This document shows, one piece after another, positions 16,967-26,069 of a stretch of 64,000 nt of DNA (position 1 is its first letter; every line of letters begins with the position of its first letter). The position numbers and the translations under genes are program-made. The stretch spans positions 1-64,000 of the forward strand of contig JACDGP010000009.1 in NCBI GenBank assembly GCA_013821605.1, in the 5' to 3' direction. The notes under the pieces are model-generated. The model did not search any database, was not told where the DNA came from, and saw only the letters and a list, made by a program, of their open reading frames with translations. The DNA comes from Herpetosiphonaceae bacterium. GTDB lineage: Bacteria; Chloroflexota; Chloroflexia; Chloroflexales; Kallotenuaceae.

Positions 16967-18652
16967 ATGGCAAGTAAGCAAGTCGTTGGACTATTTGACA
17001 ACATGGACGAAGCGCAGCGTGCCGTGCAGGCACTCCGCGACGCTGGGTTTGCGGGCAACGACATCAGCCTTGTGGCAAATAATACCAAAGCTCGGATCTA
17101 TGGTGGTGATACAGCTACCGCTGAGACTGGCGATCATACCGATACCACCGAAGCTGCCGAAGGTGCGGGTGCCGGTGCGACTGCCGGCACAATCTTAGGT
17201 GGTCTGACCGGTCTGCTAGTCGGTTTGGGCGCGCTGGTCATCCCCGGTATTGGTCCAGTCATCGCAGCGGGTACGATCGCGACTGCCCTTGGTTCGGCTG
17301 CTTTAGGTGCGGGTATTGGTGCAGCATCGGGTGGTCTGTTAGGCGCACTCGTCGGTGCCGGTATTCCCGAAGAAGACGCCAATGTTTATGCGGAAGGGAT
17401 TCGGCGTGGTGGCGCATTGCTGACGGTACAGGCCGACGATGCGAACGCTGAGCGTGCCGCCGATATCATGGATCAATACGGCGTGGTTAATATCGACCAG
17501 CGCGGTCAAGACTACCGTCAGGGCGGCTGGTCACGCTTCGACGAAAGCGCCGGTGAACACACCTCTACTATGGGCACGCCTACCGGCTCTACATCTGGAA
17601 GTGCGACTGACGCCTACGGTAGCTCAAGCAAGATCGGTACGGTCGGTGGTGGTGCTACGGGTGCCATGACCGGGGCAGCCATCGGCGCAGTCGGCGGACC
17701 CGTTGGCGCAGCCATCGGTGGCGTCGCTGGCGCACTTGTGGGCGGTACTGGTGGTGCAGCGGCTGACACTGCTGGCAAAGAACTCCAAGACCATACGACT
17801 GGTGCCTCAGGCAGCACGAGCCATGATTATAGCAGCACGGGAAGCGACTATAGTGCATCGGCCACTCCGCGTAGCATGGGTGATGACTATAGCAGCGCAG
17901 GTTCCTCGGTCAGCACCAGCAGCAGTTCTAACACAATGGGTGATCCCGCCAAACTGGGCAGTGCTTCCAGTACGACCGCTAGCACAGGTAGTGACTACAG
18001 CACAACTGGTTCGGGCAGTGGTGGCCATGATTACACCACACGTACAATTGATACTACAAGCTCGACCAGTGGCGCTGGTGGTGGTCTAGACCTAGATCGC
18101 GGTAACGATGTTGAACAAACCGGCTCACAGCGTGGTGAAGGTCTCTTCCGCCGACTAGACAATGATGTATCGAGTGCTGGAACGCGCACATCGCATACTG
18201 GTATGAGTGGCACTGGCGAAAGTGCGACCGAAGCCTACGACGATTCGAGCAAGCTTGGCACAGTGGGTGGTGGTGCCGCCGGTGCCATGACCGGCGCTGC
18301 TATGGGTGCGGTAGGCGGGCCGGTTGGTGCACTGATCGGCGGTATCGCGGGTGCAGTTGTCGGTGGGACCGGCGGCGCTGTAGCCGATACAGCCGGCAAG
18401 GAAGCCGAAGATCACACGACCGGCACAACCGGCAGCAGCTATACCAGTGAGCCCGGCTATACTGGACGGACCGGCTCGGCGGGCCATGCGAGTGACAGCC
18501 GTGGCAGTGGTGAGCCAACGACTGGTGTTATGGGCAGCGATACACTGGATGACGGTGGTCTAGTTGACCGCGACGCTTCTGGTATCGAAGGCAATATTCG
18601 CCGGGCGACTGATCCCGCCTTGGATACGGGAAACCCCGACAATAATATCTAG
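16967..18652 (+). CDS. YflT-domain (general stress protein 17M) protein with glycine-zipper repeats
   Basis: 561 aa, preceded by GGGAGG. Residues 1-45 form the YflT/GSP17M-like domain (KQVVGLFDNMDEAQRAVQAL). A Gly/Ala-rich hydrophobic zipper (about 65-130, GLLVGLGALVIPGIGPVIAA) and a second alpha/beta part follow (EEDANVYAEGIRRGGALLTV). Then come two near-identical Gly-zipper modules (about 212-278 and 419-485) separated by a Ser/Thr/Gly/Tyr-rich linker. YflT domains are linked to heat and general stress. Glycine zippers pack in or against membranes. The role here is inferred to be envelope or stress protection. A terminator follows at 18669. Confidence 0.75.
   Translation: MASKQVVGLFDNMDEAQRAVQALRDAGFAGNDISLVANNTKARIYGGDTATAETGDHTDTTEAAEGAGAGATAGTILGGLTGLLVGLGALVIPGIGPVIAAGTIATALGSAALGAGIGAASGGLLGALVGAGIPEEDANVYAEGIRRGGALLTVQADDANAERAADIMDQYGVVNIDQRGQDYRQGGWSRFDESAGEHTSTMGTPTGSTSGSATDAYGSSSKIGTVGGGATGAMTGAAIGAVGGPVGAAIGGVAGALVGGTGGAAADTAGKELQDHTTGASGSTSHDYSSTGSDYSASATPRSMGDDYSSAGSSVSTSSSSNTMGDPAKLGSASSTTASTGSDYSTTGSGSGGHDYTTRTIDTTSSTSGAGGGLDLDRGNDVEQTGSQRGEGLFRRLDNDVSSAGTRTSHTGMSGTGESATEAYDDSSKLGTVGGGAAGAMTGAAMGAVGGPVGALIGGIAGAVVGGTGGAVADTAGKEAEDHTTGTTGSSYTSEPGYTGRTGSAGHASDSRGSGEPTTGVMGSDTLDDGGLVDRDASGIEGNIRRATDPALDTGNPDNNI
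17600..18424 (+). repeat. Two in-frame copies of a ~204-bp glycine-zipper module
   Basis: The stretch at 17600-17803 recurs at 18221-18424, exactly 621 bp (207 codons) later. Both start with a Ser-Ala-Thr-x-Ala-Tyr block, run through SSKxGTVGGG and GGPVGA blocks, and end in DHTTG. Differences are mostly silent or conservative, so this is an internal duplication kept under protein-level selection. Confidence 0.8.
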
Positions 18653-18668
18653 CTCGTTGACCCTGTAT

Positions 18669-18707
18669 GACGCCCCCTGGACTAATCCGGTGGGGCGTCC
18701 TTTTTTT
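18669..18707 (+). terminator. Intrinsic terminator after the first stress gene
   Basis: GACGCCCC (18669-18676) and GGGGCGTC (18692-18699) pair, followed by a cytosine and seven T. This separates the 16967 gene from the DUF2382 gene as different transcription units. Confidence 0.88.
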
Positions 18708-18766
18708 CGTCACCTTCTGGCACGTGGGTTGCACTACTGTGGTAGAGAACATATCAAGGAGATGCT

Positions 18767-19459
18767 ATGGACGTACAACGTGGAATGATTGTCGCGGGTC
18801 CTGACGGTCGTATCGGGGTCGTAAGCGACGTCGTGTACGAAGCCGACAGCACCCCGGCCCGCATCATAGTTCAGCGCGATGATGGGCAAGCAATGGTGCT
18901 CCATCCCGGTAGCTACCATGTCGATGCCGGTGTCGTGCGCCTTAACGCCTTACAGGAAAGCACCAGTGGCACAATGACTCAGCCGATTCCGGCCCGTAAT
19001 ACCGGCTACGAGACCCGCAGCTTTGCGACGACCGATGTCCAGCATGTTCAGGCCGGCGGCGAAGTCGTCATTCCGGTTATTCAGGAAGAGATCAATGTTG
19101 CAAAGCGCCAGGTCGAGGGTGGTGGCGTGCGGGTCAATAAGCGGATTGAGGAGCACGAAGAAACCGTTGAGCAGCCGATCTTCCGCGAAGAAGTTACCGT
19201 CGAGCGCGTACCGATCGGTCGGACGATCGAAACGGCACCCGAGGCTCGTCAGGAAGGTGACACGCTCATTATTCCTGTCGTTGAGGAGATGCTGGTCGTT
19301 GAAAAGCGGCTCGTCTTGAAGGAAGAAGTGCGCGTGCAGAAGCGTCGCGTCCAGGAAACCGAGCAAGCCCGTGTGGTGGTCCGAGCCGAGAAGGTGGATA
19401 TTGAGCAGATCCCGGATCCTACCCTGCACCGCACGGTCGGGGATCAACCCGTGGCATAG
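18767..19459 (+). CDS. PRC-barrel-like plus DUF2382 (YsnF) stress protein
   Basis: 230 aa; AAGGAG precedes the ATG. Residues 1-65 form a beta-rich PRC/DUF2171-like barrel (GRIGVVSDVVYEADSTPARI). Residues ~100-215 are a DUF2382 domain: VVIPVIQEEINVAKRQVEGG, then repeated charged segments such as LIIPVVEEMLVVEKRLVLK. DUF2382 proteins such as B. subtilis YsnF belong to general stress regulons; the biochemical role is unknown. The same DUF2382 domain is fused to a YflT domain in the next gene, so these genes probably act together. Confidence 0.85.
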   Translation: MDVQRGMIVAGPDGRIGVVSDVVYEADSTPARIIVQRDDGQAMVLHPGSYHVDAGVVRLNALQESTSGTMTQPIPARNTGYETRSFATTDVQHVQAGGEVVIPVIQEEINVAKRQVEGGGVRVNKRIEEHEETVEQPIFREEVTVERVPIGRTIETAPEARQEGDTLIIPVVEEMLVVEKRLVLKEEVRVQKRRVQETEQARVVVRAEKVDIEQIPDPTLHRTVGDQPVA

Positions 19460-19540
19460 TGCTTGCGGTATGAGTGTCAGGAAACGTTAGCCGCCAACCA
19501 TAACAGGGTTGGTGGCATAATCAGGAGGTATGAGCGAATC

Positions 19541-21220
19541 ATGGCAGCGAAGCAAGTTGTAGGTCTCTTCTCAAGTATGAACGATGCACAGGCGGCTGTG
19601 CAGGATCTGCGTGATGCGGGCATCCCTGGCAATGATATTAGCTTGGTTGCACGCAACACTCAAGGTAGCGGTACGACCACGACGACCGGCGAAGGCAGCC
19701 GTGTGGGTGAAGATGCTGGTAAAGGTGCCGTTACCGGTGGTGTATTAGGTGGTTTGGGTGGTCTACTGGTTGGTCTGGGCGCACTGGCCATTCCCGGCAT
19801 CGGCCCGGTTATTGCCGGCGGTACATTAGCGGCAGCCTTAGGTACAACGGCAGCCGGTGCTGGCATTGGTGCGGCTTCGGGTGGGTTGATCGGTGCGTTG
19901 GTAGGTGCCGGTGTTCCGGAAGAAGACGCCAATGTCTATACCGAAGGCGTTCGCCGTGGTGGTGCCTTAGTCACGGTCCAAACAAACGATGATGCAATGG
20001 CCAGTCAGGCAGCTGATATCATGGATCGTCACAACGTCCAGGACATCGACAATCTGGGTCGAGATTATCGTTCGTCGGGCTGGTCGCGCTTTGATGCGGG
20101 TGCTGGTGATTACAATAGCGGCACTACCACCACCCGTGATGCTTCATACACGGGTGACCAAACCAGTAGCCCCGAGGGCAGTGGTCTGGGTACGGGTGTT
20201 GGTACCTTGAGCGGTGCTGCTACCGGCGCGGCGATTGGCTCGGTTGGTGGTCCGATTGGGACGGTTATCGGCGGTGTTGCGGGTGCCTTAACGGGCGCAG
20301 GCGTTGGCAAAGCTGCTGACAAGGTCGGCGCGGAAGTAGCTGGTGATAGTGGCGACTATAGCACTGCCACTCCCGGCACAACAACCCACGATACCTCACG
20401 TATTGGCTCCGTCACCGATACCAGCTATAGTACACCGGGTATGACCGAAACGACCCGCACGACCGACACCAGCTACACCGGTTCAGCCCCGGTGAATGCT
20501 GATACGAACCGCACAACCGAGACAACCAACACCGGCAATGCTGGCTATGTAGGCGTCGCCAAGGACAATGGCGAGTTCGTTGTGCCGGTGGTCGAAGAGC
20601 AAATCAACATCGCCAAGCAGCAGGTCGAAGGCGGTGGTGTGCGTGTACAAACGCATGTCACCGAGACGCCCGTGAACGAGCAAGTCAGCTTGCACGAAGA
20701 ACAAGTGCACGTCGAGCGTCGCCCAGTGAACCAGCCGGTGGATGGTGCGCGGATTGACCAGTTGCGTGAAGGCACCTTTGAGGTCCGCGAGATGTCCGAG
20801 CAAGCAGTTGTCAGCAAGCAGGCTCGGGTCGTCGAAGAAGTGGTCATCAACAAGGAAGCCCACGAGCGTACCGAGAACATCCAGGACACAGTGCGCCGCA
20901 CCGATGTCAACGTGGAGGAACTCCCCGCTGAGATGCGGCCGACGGGCTACACAGAGACCGTCAACACCTCGACGAGCAGCACGCAGGGTATGGGCTACAA
21001 TACCACGAGCCGCTCAAGTGATGTTGCTGATAGTGGTATGAACCGCGCTGAGAACGCTGCAGCCAGTGGCATGGGACAGGCCGAGAATGCTGCCTCACGT
21101 ACTGCGAATGCAGCAGGCAACGTGCTTGACCGGGCAGCCGGAGCCGTTGAGCGCGGTGCCGAGGATGTGACCGGTAGTGACCTCAACAAGAGCGGTGGCG
21201 TAGGTGACCACAACGTCTAA
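19541..21220 (+). CDS. YflT domain, glycine zippers and DUF2382 fused in one stress protein
   Basis: 559 aa from ATG 19541; AGGAGG at 19523 is 12 bases upstream, a little far. The N-terminus (KQVVGLFSSMNDAQAAVQDL) and Gly-zipper are paralogous to the 16967 protein. The middle has a second Gly-zipper. A Ser/Thr-rich linker leads to a DUF2382 domain (FVVPVVEEQINIAKQQVEGG, at about 348-480) paralogous to the 18767 protein. The last 70 residues are Ala/Asn/Gly-rich amphipathic repeats (NAAASGMGQAENAASRTANA) like those in LEA-type or apolipoprotein-like stress proteins. It joins in one chain what its two neighbours hold separately. Confidence 0.8.
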   Translation: MAAKQVVGLFSSMNDAQAAVQDLRDAGIPGNDISLVARNTQGSGTTTTTGEGSRVGEDAGKGAVTGGVLGGLGGLLVGLGALAIPGIGPVIAGGTLAAALGTTAAGAGIGAASGGLIGALVGAGVPEEDANVYTEGVRRGGALVTVQTNDDAMASQAADIMDRHNVQDIDNLGRDYRSSGWSRFDAGAGDYNSGTTTTRDASYTGDQTSSPEGSGLGTGVGTLSGAATGAAIGSVGGPIGTVIGGVAGALTGAGVGKAADKVGAEVAGDSGDYSTATPGTTTHDTSRIGSVTDTSYSTPGMTETTRTTDTSYTGSAPVNADTNRTTETTNTGNAGYVGVAKDNGEFVVPVVEEQINIAKQQVEGGGVRVQTHVTETPVNEQVSLHEEQVHVERRPVNQPVDGARIDQLREGTFEVREMSEQAVVSKQARVVEEVVINKEAHERTENIQDTVRRTDVNVEELPAEMRPTGYTETVNTSTSSTQGMGYNTTSRSSDVADSGMNRAENAAASGMGQAENAASRTANAAGNVLDRAAGAVERGAEDVTGSDLNKSGGVGDHNV

Positions 21221-21237
21221 CCTTTAGCTCCATAGCA

Positions 21238-21274
21238 AGTAAAGAGCCCGGCGCATCGCATCGGGCTCTTTACT
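21238..21274. terminator. Bidirectional hairpin between convergent genes
   Basis: AGTAAAGAGCCCG (21238-21250) and CGGGCTCTTTACT (21262-21274) are perfect reverse complements with an 11-nt loop. T-rich 3' arms on both strands (CTCTTTACT) make it a likely two-way terminator between the stress gene and proC. Confidence 0.7.
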
Positions 21275-21283
21275 GTATATGCT

Positions 21284-22096
21284 CTACTTGCCCAACTCAT
21301 GTGCTCGCTCATACGCTGCCCATATGCCATCGGCCAGAACCGTTCGCAGCCCACCCCGCTCCATGGCATGCAGGGCAGCTGCAGTCGTACCACCCGGCGA
21401 GGTCACCATATTGCGTAGCTCCGCCAGATGTTTGCCAGATTGCAGTGCAAACATTGTCGAGCCCAGCATCGTTTGTAAAACCAGCTCCTCGGCCACCCGC
21501 CGTGGAAAGCCCAGATGCACGCCCGCGTCAACCATCGCTTCCAACAGCAAAAAGCAGTAGGCCGGTCCCGTTCCCGAAAGCGCCGTTGCCATATCGAGGT
21601 ACTTCTCGTCCGCAACGTAGTGCTCATGACCTAGCGCACCTAGGATCAGTTGGACCTGCTCCCGCTGCGTTTCCGTCACCGCCTCGGTTGCCGTCCAGAC
21701 CGTCATCCCTTGCGCGATCTGCGCCGGTGTATTAGGCATGGCCCGGACGATGGCTGCATGACCCAAGGTGTCCCGGAAGGTCGCGATCGTCGCGCCCGCA
21801 ATAATTGATAGTACCAAATCTCCCGGTCGCAGTGCCCCGCGCAACGTCGGCAAGACTTTGGGGACGGTCTGCGGCTTCAAGGCAAAGACTACCACATCAG
21901 CCGCGTGCGCTGCCTCGCGGTTATCGTCGGTTACCTGAATACCATACACCTCGGCCAGATGGCTGCGCCGTTCAGTCCGAGGACCGGTTGCAATAATTTG
22001 CTCGGCGGGCACAAGCTGTTCACGCAACAGGCCAGCGATCATGGCCTCGCCCATCGTACCTGCCCCAATAAAAGCAATCGTCAACTTCTCGAGCAT
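21284..22096 (-). CDS. proC: Pyrroline-5-carboxylate reductase
   Basis: 270 aa from ATG 22096, with GAGGAA nine bases upstream; the frame extends 18 codons further but without an RBS. Rossmann motif IAFIGAGTMGEAMIAGL at the N-terminus, VVFALKPQ, AMPNTPAQIAQGMT, and the C-terminal ALSGTGPAYCFLLLEAM and VTSPGGTTAAALHAME signatures of ProC. It reduces pyrroline-5-carboxylate to proline with NAD(P)H in the cytoplasm. It lies 75 bp downstream of rho on the same strand and is probably co-transcribed. Confidence 0.95.
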   Translation of the reverse strand: MLEKLTIAFIGAGTMGEAMIAGLLREQLVPAEQIIATGPRTERRSHLAEVYGIQVTDDNREAAHAADVVVFALKPQTVPKVLPTLRGALRPGDLVLSIIAGATIATFRDTLGHAAIVRAMPNTPAQIAQGMTVWTATEAVTETQREQVQLILGALGHEHYVADEKYLDMATALSGTGPAYCFLLLEAMVDAGVHLGFPRRVAEELVLQTMLGSTMFALQSGKHLAELRNMVTSPGGTTAAALHAMERGGLRTVLADGIWAAYERAHELGK

Positions 22097-22171
22097 ACGC
22101 CGTTCCTCTTCATTAACCAACAATGGGGCCGGCGTTCCCGCCCGCCCCATCAGCTCGCTTCCTATCTCGCA

Positions 22172-23419
22172 TCACATATTTCTGCCCAGTGTTTGTAGGA
22201 ACTCTTCGTTCGAGCGGGTCTTAGCCAAACGCGTGAGCACCAGTTCGGTACCTTCGTTATCGTTCAGCATGTTGACCATGCGGCGCATCGTCCACACCTG
22301 GCGCAGAATGTCCGGCGACAGCAGCAGCTCATCGCGCCGTGTTGACGAACGGTTAACATCGATCGCTGGGAAGATACGCTTTTCGGCCAGTCGACGCTCC
22401 AGCACCAGTTCGGAGTTACCTGTGCCCTTGAACTCTTCGTAAATCACATCATCCATGCGCGAACCGGTGTCAACGAGGCAGGTCGCGATAATAGTCAGCG
22501 AGCCACCCTCCTCAATATTACGTGCGGCACCGAAAAAGCGTTTGGGTGGGTAAAGGGCAACTGGATCTATACCGCCCGACAATGTACGGCCTGAGGGTGG
22601 CATATCAAGGTTATAGGCCCGCGCGACACGCGTAATCGAGTCCATCAGGATCGCTACATCCTGACCGCCTTCGACCAGGCGCTTCGCCCGCTCCAGCGTC
22701 ATCTCGGTCACCTTGGTTTGATCTTCGACCGATTCGTCAAAGGTGGAGGAAACGACCTCGCCCTTAACCGAGCGGCGCATATCGGTGACTTCCTCCGGTC
22801 GTTCGCCGACCAGCAGCACCATCAAATGCACGTCCGGGTGGTTACTAGTGATCCCGTTCGCGATGGCCTTCATCAGCATCGTTTTGCCTGCTTTCGGCGG
22901 CGAAACAATCAAGCCACGTTGGCCACGCCCGATCGGTGCAACCAGATCAACGACACGCGTCGATAAGATGTGTGGATCGGTCGCTAGATTCAACATCGTA
23001 TTAGGAAAGATCGGCGTTAGCTGCTCGAAATGCGGTCGGTTACGCGCGATCTCCGGATCGATACCGTTCACTAGTTCAACCCGTAGCAAGCTAAAGTAGC
23101 GCTCATTTTCTTTAGGGGCGCGCACCTGTCCGGCCACCCGGTCACCTGTGCGCAGCCCGAAGCGACGAATTTGCGACTGCGACACATACACATCTTCAGG
23201 CCCCGGTAACATCCGGTCCGAGCGTAAAAAGCCAAAGCCATCCGAAACAACATCTAAAATACCCGAGCTAAAAACATTACTTTGCTGCTCCGTTTGGGCA
23301 TGCAGCAACTTCATGATCAAGTCGGGCTTCCGCAAGCGGACATAACCCGGCATATCCAATTCTTTGGCTAAGTCGTGCAGCTCGCTTAGGGGTTTGGTTT
23401 CAAGTTCAGCAACATTCAT
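22172..23419 (-). CDS. rho: Transcription termination factor Rho
   Basis: 415 aa, GGAG just upstream of the ATG. N-terminal Rho_N helix bundle ([20 protein letters not shown]), the CSD-like RNA-binding domain ([10 protein letters not shown] to [17 protein letters not shown]), Walker [10 protein letters not shown] at 173-181, and the hexamer ATPase core with [14 protein letters not shown] and the Q-loop region LSGGIDP. It uses ATP to translocate on nascent RNA and end transcription. Length matches compact Rho proteins without large insertions. The unusually long 5' region may carry autoregulation. Confidence 0.97.
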   Translation of the reverse strand: MNVAELETKPLSELHDLAKELDMPGYVRLRKPDLIMKLLHAQTEQQSNVFSSGILDVVSDGFGFLRSDRMLPGPEDVYVSQSQIRRFGLRTGDRVAGQVRAPKENERYFSLLRVELVNGIDPEIARNRPHFEQLTPIFPNTMLNLATDPHILSTRVVDLVAPIGRGQRGLIVSPPKAGKTMLMKAIANGITSNHPDVHLMVLLVGERPEEVTDMRRSVKGEVVSSTFDESVEDQTKVTEMTLERAKRLVEGGQDVAILMDSITRVARAYNLDMPPSGRTLSGGIDPVALYPPKRFFGAARNIEEGGSLTIIATCLVDTGSRMDDVIYEEFKGTGNSELVLERRLAEKRIFPAIDVNRSSTRRDELLLSPDILRQVWTMRRMVNMLNDNEGTELVLTRLAKTRSNEEFLQTLGRNM

Positions 23420-23855
23420 TTGTTTTCTCCGCCGTCACCGGCACTTGCTAAGTGAAAATAAGTGGATTAAGGTGCAACTAACCCGGCTGTGGAGTGCTCA
23501 GGCCTGTCCATAAGCGTTCATCTCCGTCAGCGACGGAGAAACCTGCTCAATCAACTGCAAAGATGCTTTCTGGTGAAGTGATGTACGCGCTAGCGGCACT
23601 CAGGGGGACGGTTTGGCGCTATCTGCCAAACGCACCGACGATAGGACGGGGCTATATATCGCTCAGTCTTCAAACTACGGTAAAGTCTACCATAGAACGG
23701 CTGTTTCTGCAATATCCGTGCCGCAAAGCCGCAAATCGCTCATCCACCTTTCGGCTCCCAGGCAAGCTGGCATTTACTGCCCTGTTCCCCCGGCAGCTAC
23801 ACCCCTTTTGCTTGACGCAGTCGAGCACCTGATCTGCATATCCGTACTCGAATGA
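23420..23855 (-). other. 436-bp gene-free region upstream of rho, with hairpins
   Basis: No credible gene; the open frames have no RBS or recognisable sequence. Two hairpins are clear: TCTCCGTC/GACGGAGA with a 3-nt loop (23521-23539) and GTTTGGC/GCCAAAC (23611-23631). Rho genes are often autoregulated through long leaders, so this may be a rho leader, but I see no known riboswitch pattern. Confidence 0.4.
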
Positions 23856-24680
23856 TTAATCGCCGGCAACGGTGGCAGTAATCGCGACCACACCCCAGCG
23901 CCACTGCGCCCAACGCTGCAGACCCGCACGCTCAAGCTGCTGGTTGAACGTTTCAAGCGTGGGAAAAGCCACTCCACCTTCGGCCAACACCCGTTGCAAC
24001 GCACGACCCCGGCCACTGCTGGCCTGCAGCAGATTCATCGACACAAATCGTCCGTCTGGCGCAAGCAGCCGCCGGATCTCGCGCAGCGCGCCATCCGCAT
24101 CGCCGATCTCATTCAGCGAGCCGCCCATTCCCACCCCTGTGGCGCTTGCCGCTTGAAACGGTAAGGCTTGCGCAGCCGCGCGTACCAGTGAGATGGGTCT
24201 GGGAGCCTCGAACGAGCGGCGACGTGCCTCGCGCAGCATCGCCCACGAATGATCGACTCCGATTAGTAGCGTATCAGGCGGCGTGCTGGCGCTCCACGAA
24301 CGAGCATACAGCGCCGCAGAGCAGGCTACATCGATCAAGACGCCGCCACGCTCGGGCTCAAGGAGCGCCTGGACCAGCCGGAGTTCCCGTCGTAGTGGAA
24401 AATGTTCACCCGTAAGCAGCGACAGCGACTGCCAACGCCACAAGCGCTCGTAGCCCCAGGCTGCAGGTGAGAGGTAATTAGTGAGTTGGGCGCCGGTCAA
24501 GGCTACCGGCGCATCGCCCAAGGCGTCAACGATGCCTTCACGAATCGCCGTTTGCCGCCCACAATGCTCGCAATGGAGCGTCCCTTGCTCAACCTCCGCG
24601 AACAGATCATCCGTCACCAACTGCAACGGTGCATAGGCACAGGTTGGACATTGCAGCACCTCTAGTAATCTACGTTGCAT
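23856..24680 (-). CDS. SAM-dependent methyltransferase with N-terminal Trm112-like zinc ribbon
   Basis: 274 aa from ATG 24680; the start overlaps the lysA stop by 11 bp, so the pair is coupled. Residues 1-45 hold two CxxC pairs, CPTC and CEHC, in a Trm112p-like ribbon (MQRRLLEVLQCPTC). The rest is a class I methyltransferase: GGVLIDVACSAALYARSW (motif I region, with CSAALYA in place of the usual glycine-rich loop), LIGVDHSWAMLREAR, and a MGGSLNEIGDADGALREIR block. The substrate is unknown; similar proteins methylate quinones or small metabolites. The coupling with lysA has no obvious metabolic logic. Confidence 0.8.
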   Translation of the reverse strand: MQRRLLEVLQCPTCAYAPLQLVTDDLFAEVEQGTLHCEHCGRQTAIREGIVDALGDAPVALTGAQLTNYLSPAAWGYERLWRWQSLSLLTGEHFPLRRELRLVQALLEPERGGVLIDVACSAALYARSWSASTPPDTLLIGVDHSWAMLREARRRSFEAPRPISLVRAAAQALPFQAASATGVGMGGSLNEIGDADGALREIRRLLAPDGRFVSMNLLQASSGRGRALQRVLAEGGVAFPTLETFNQQLERAGLQRWAQWRWGVVAITATVAGD

Positions 24681-26019
24681 GCTGGCTCCGCACCTTCCAC
24701 GGCAGCTCCCGATCCCGGCTAACCAAGTCATCGACGGTCTCGCGCCGCTGCAACAGATAGCTCACGCCATCCGCCACCAGCACCAGTGCCGGACGTGCTA
24801 CCTGGTTATAATTCGAGGCCATGCTCAATGTATAAGCTCCGGCCTGCGCCAGCGCCAGTAGATCCCCCGCCACCAGTGGTGGCAAGGACGCGTCACGCAC
24901 CAGCACATCGCCGCTTTCACAATAACGCCCCACCACTGTCGCCGGCTGCAACTCCTGATCCAGTCTCGCACTCGCCCTACGCACGGTATAGTGCGCATCA
25001 TACAGCGCCGGACGCAGGTTATCGCCCATGCCGCCGTCGACTGCTGCATAGGTCCGAACACCGGGAATTGCCTTGACCGCCAACACTTCGTACACTGCCA
25101 CCATCGCGCGGGCGATCAAGGAGCGTCCCGGCTCAATCACCAGCCGTGGCAAAGCGAGCCCAACCTGTTCACACTGTGCCACCACCGCCTGGCTCAAGGC
25201 CTGCGCATACACTTCTATGCTCACCGTCGGATCACCTGCCTGGTAGGCAACTGCCAGCCCACCACCAGGGCTCAGATCCTCAATGGTCCAGCCAAAGTCG
25301 TCTCGGACCTGTGCCGCGAAGGCAAGGAGCCGTTCAACGCCCAGTTGCAGGACATCAAGCTCCGTAATCTGTGATCCCAGGTGGGCATGGATACCGACCA
25401 GCTTGAGTTCCGGTACGTTCCGTAGCAGATCGAGCGCCGCTCGTGCCATGCCGTTAATGATTGGGAGACCGAACTTGGAATCAAGCTGACCGGTCTGAAT
25501 ATGCGCGTGGGTGTGAACGTCGATCCCCGGATTGAGCCGTAGCCAGATGGGATAGGGGGTGGCGCGCTCGCGCGTTAACTCACGCAGCAACCGTAGCTCA
25601 TCCAAGCTATCGACGACGATCCGTCCCACGCCGTGCATCAGTGCTTGTTGCAGTTCATGCGCTGGTTTAGCATTGCCATGCAAATGCAGCTCCTGCGGAT
25701 CGAGACCCGCCCGCAGTGCGATCTCCACTTCGCCCAGCGAGACACAATCCAGCCCCAGCCCGGCATCGGCCATCAGTTGTGCTACTGCCGTGTTAAGCAG
25801 TGCCTTGCTGGCATAATGGATCGAGGTCGTGGCCGGGTAGTGCTCGGCAAAGGCCGTACGATAACGGCGTGCAGTTCGTTGAAGCGTGAGGAGATCGAGT
25901 ACGTACAGCGGCGTACGATAATTGTGAGCTAGGTCGGGAATACTGCAGCCGCCCACCTGCAGGCTACCATCGGCAGCAAGCCTAGCCGTCGCGGGCCATA
26001 GCTGAGGTTCAAGCTCCAT
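24670..26019 (-). CDS. lysA: Diaminopimelate decarboxylase
   Basis: 449 aa. Fold type III PLP enzyme. The PLP lysine is in SIHYASKAL (K72). HAHLGSQI, LSPGGGLAV, the IEPGRSLIA phosphate-binding block and CESGDVL (active-site Cys from the partner subunit) follow in order. It turns meso-diaminopimelate into lysine in the cytoplasm. It could also be an ornithine/arginine-type relative, but GGGLAV and CESGD favour LysA. It lies 50 bp after the McrB-like gene on the same strand. Confidence 0.92.
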   Translation of the reverse strand: MELEPQLWPATARLAADGSLQVGGCSIPDLAHNYRTPLYVLDLLTLQRTARRYRTAFAEHYPATTSIHYASKALLNTAVAQLMADAGLGLDCVSLGEVEIALRAGLDPQELHLHGNAKPAHELQQALMHGVGRIVVDSLDELRLLRELTRERATPYPIWLRLNPGIDVHTHAHIQTGQLDSKFGLPIINGMARAALDLLRNVPELKLVGIHAHLGSQITELDVLQLGVERLLAFAAQVRDDFGWTIEDLSPGGGLAVAYQAGDPTVSIEVYAQALSQAVVAQCEQVGLALPRLVIEPGRSLIARAMVAVYEVLAVKAIPGVRTYAAVDGGMGDNLRPALYDAHYTVRRASARLDQELQPATVVGRYCESGDVLVRDASLPPLVAGDLLALAQAGAYTLSMASNYNQVARPALVLVADGVSYLLQRRETVDDLVSRDRELPWKVRSQHAT

Positions 26020-26069
26020 AGGTACTCAGCATACCTGGAAAGCCCTGCGCTGTCGAATAACGCTGCAGG

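Noticed and set aside
17614-18518. Several minus-strand frames rich in Ala, Pro, Val or Arg across the stress genes
   Set aside because: They mirror the Gly-zipper repeats of the plus-strand gene and lack RBS and known motifs.
23494-23832. 112-codon frame upstream of rho
   Set aside because: No RBS, odd composition and crossing strong hairpins; better seen as untranslated leader or spacer.
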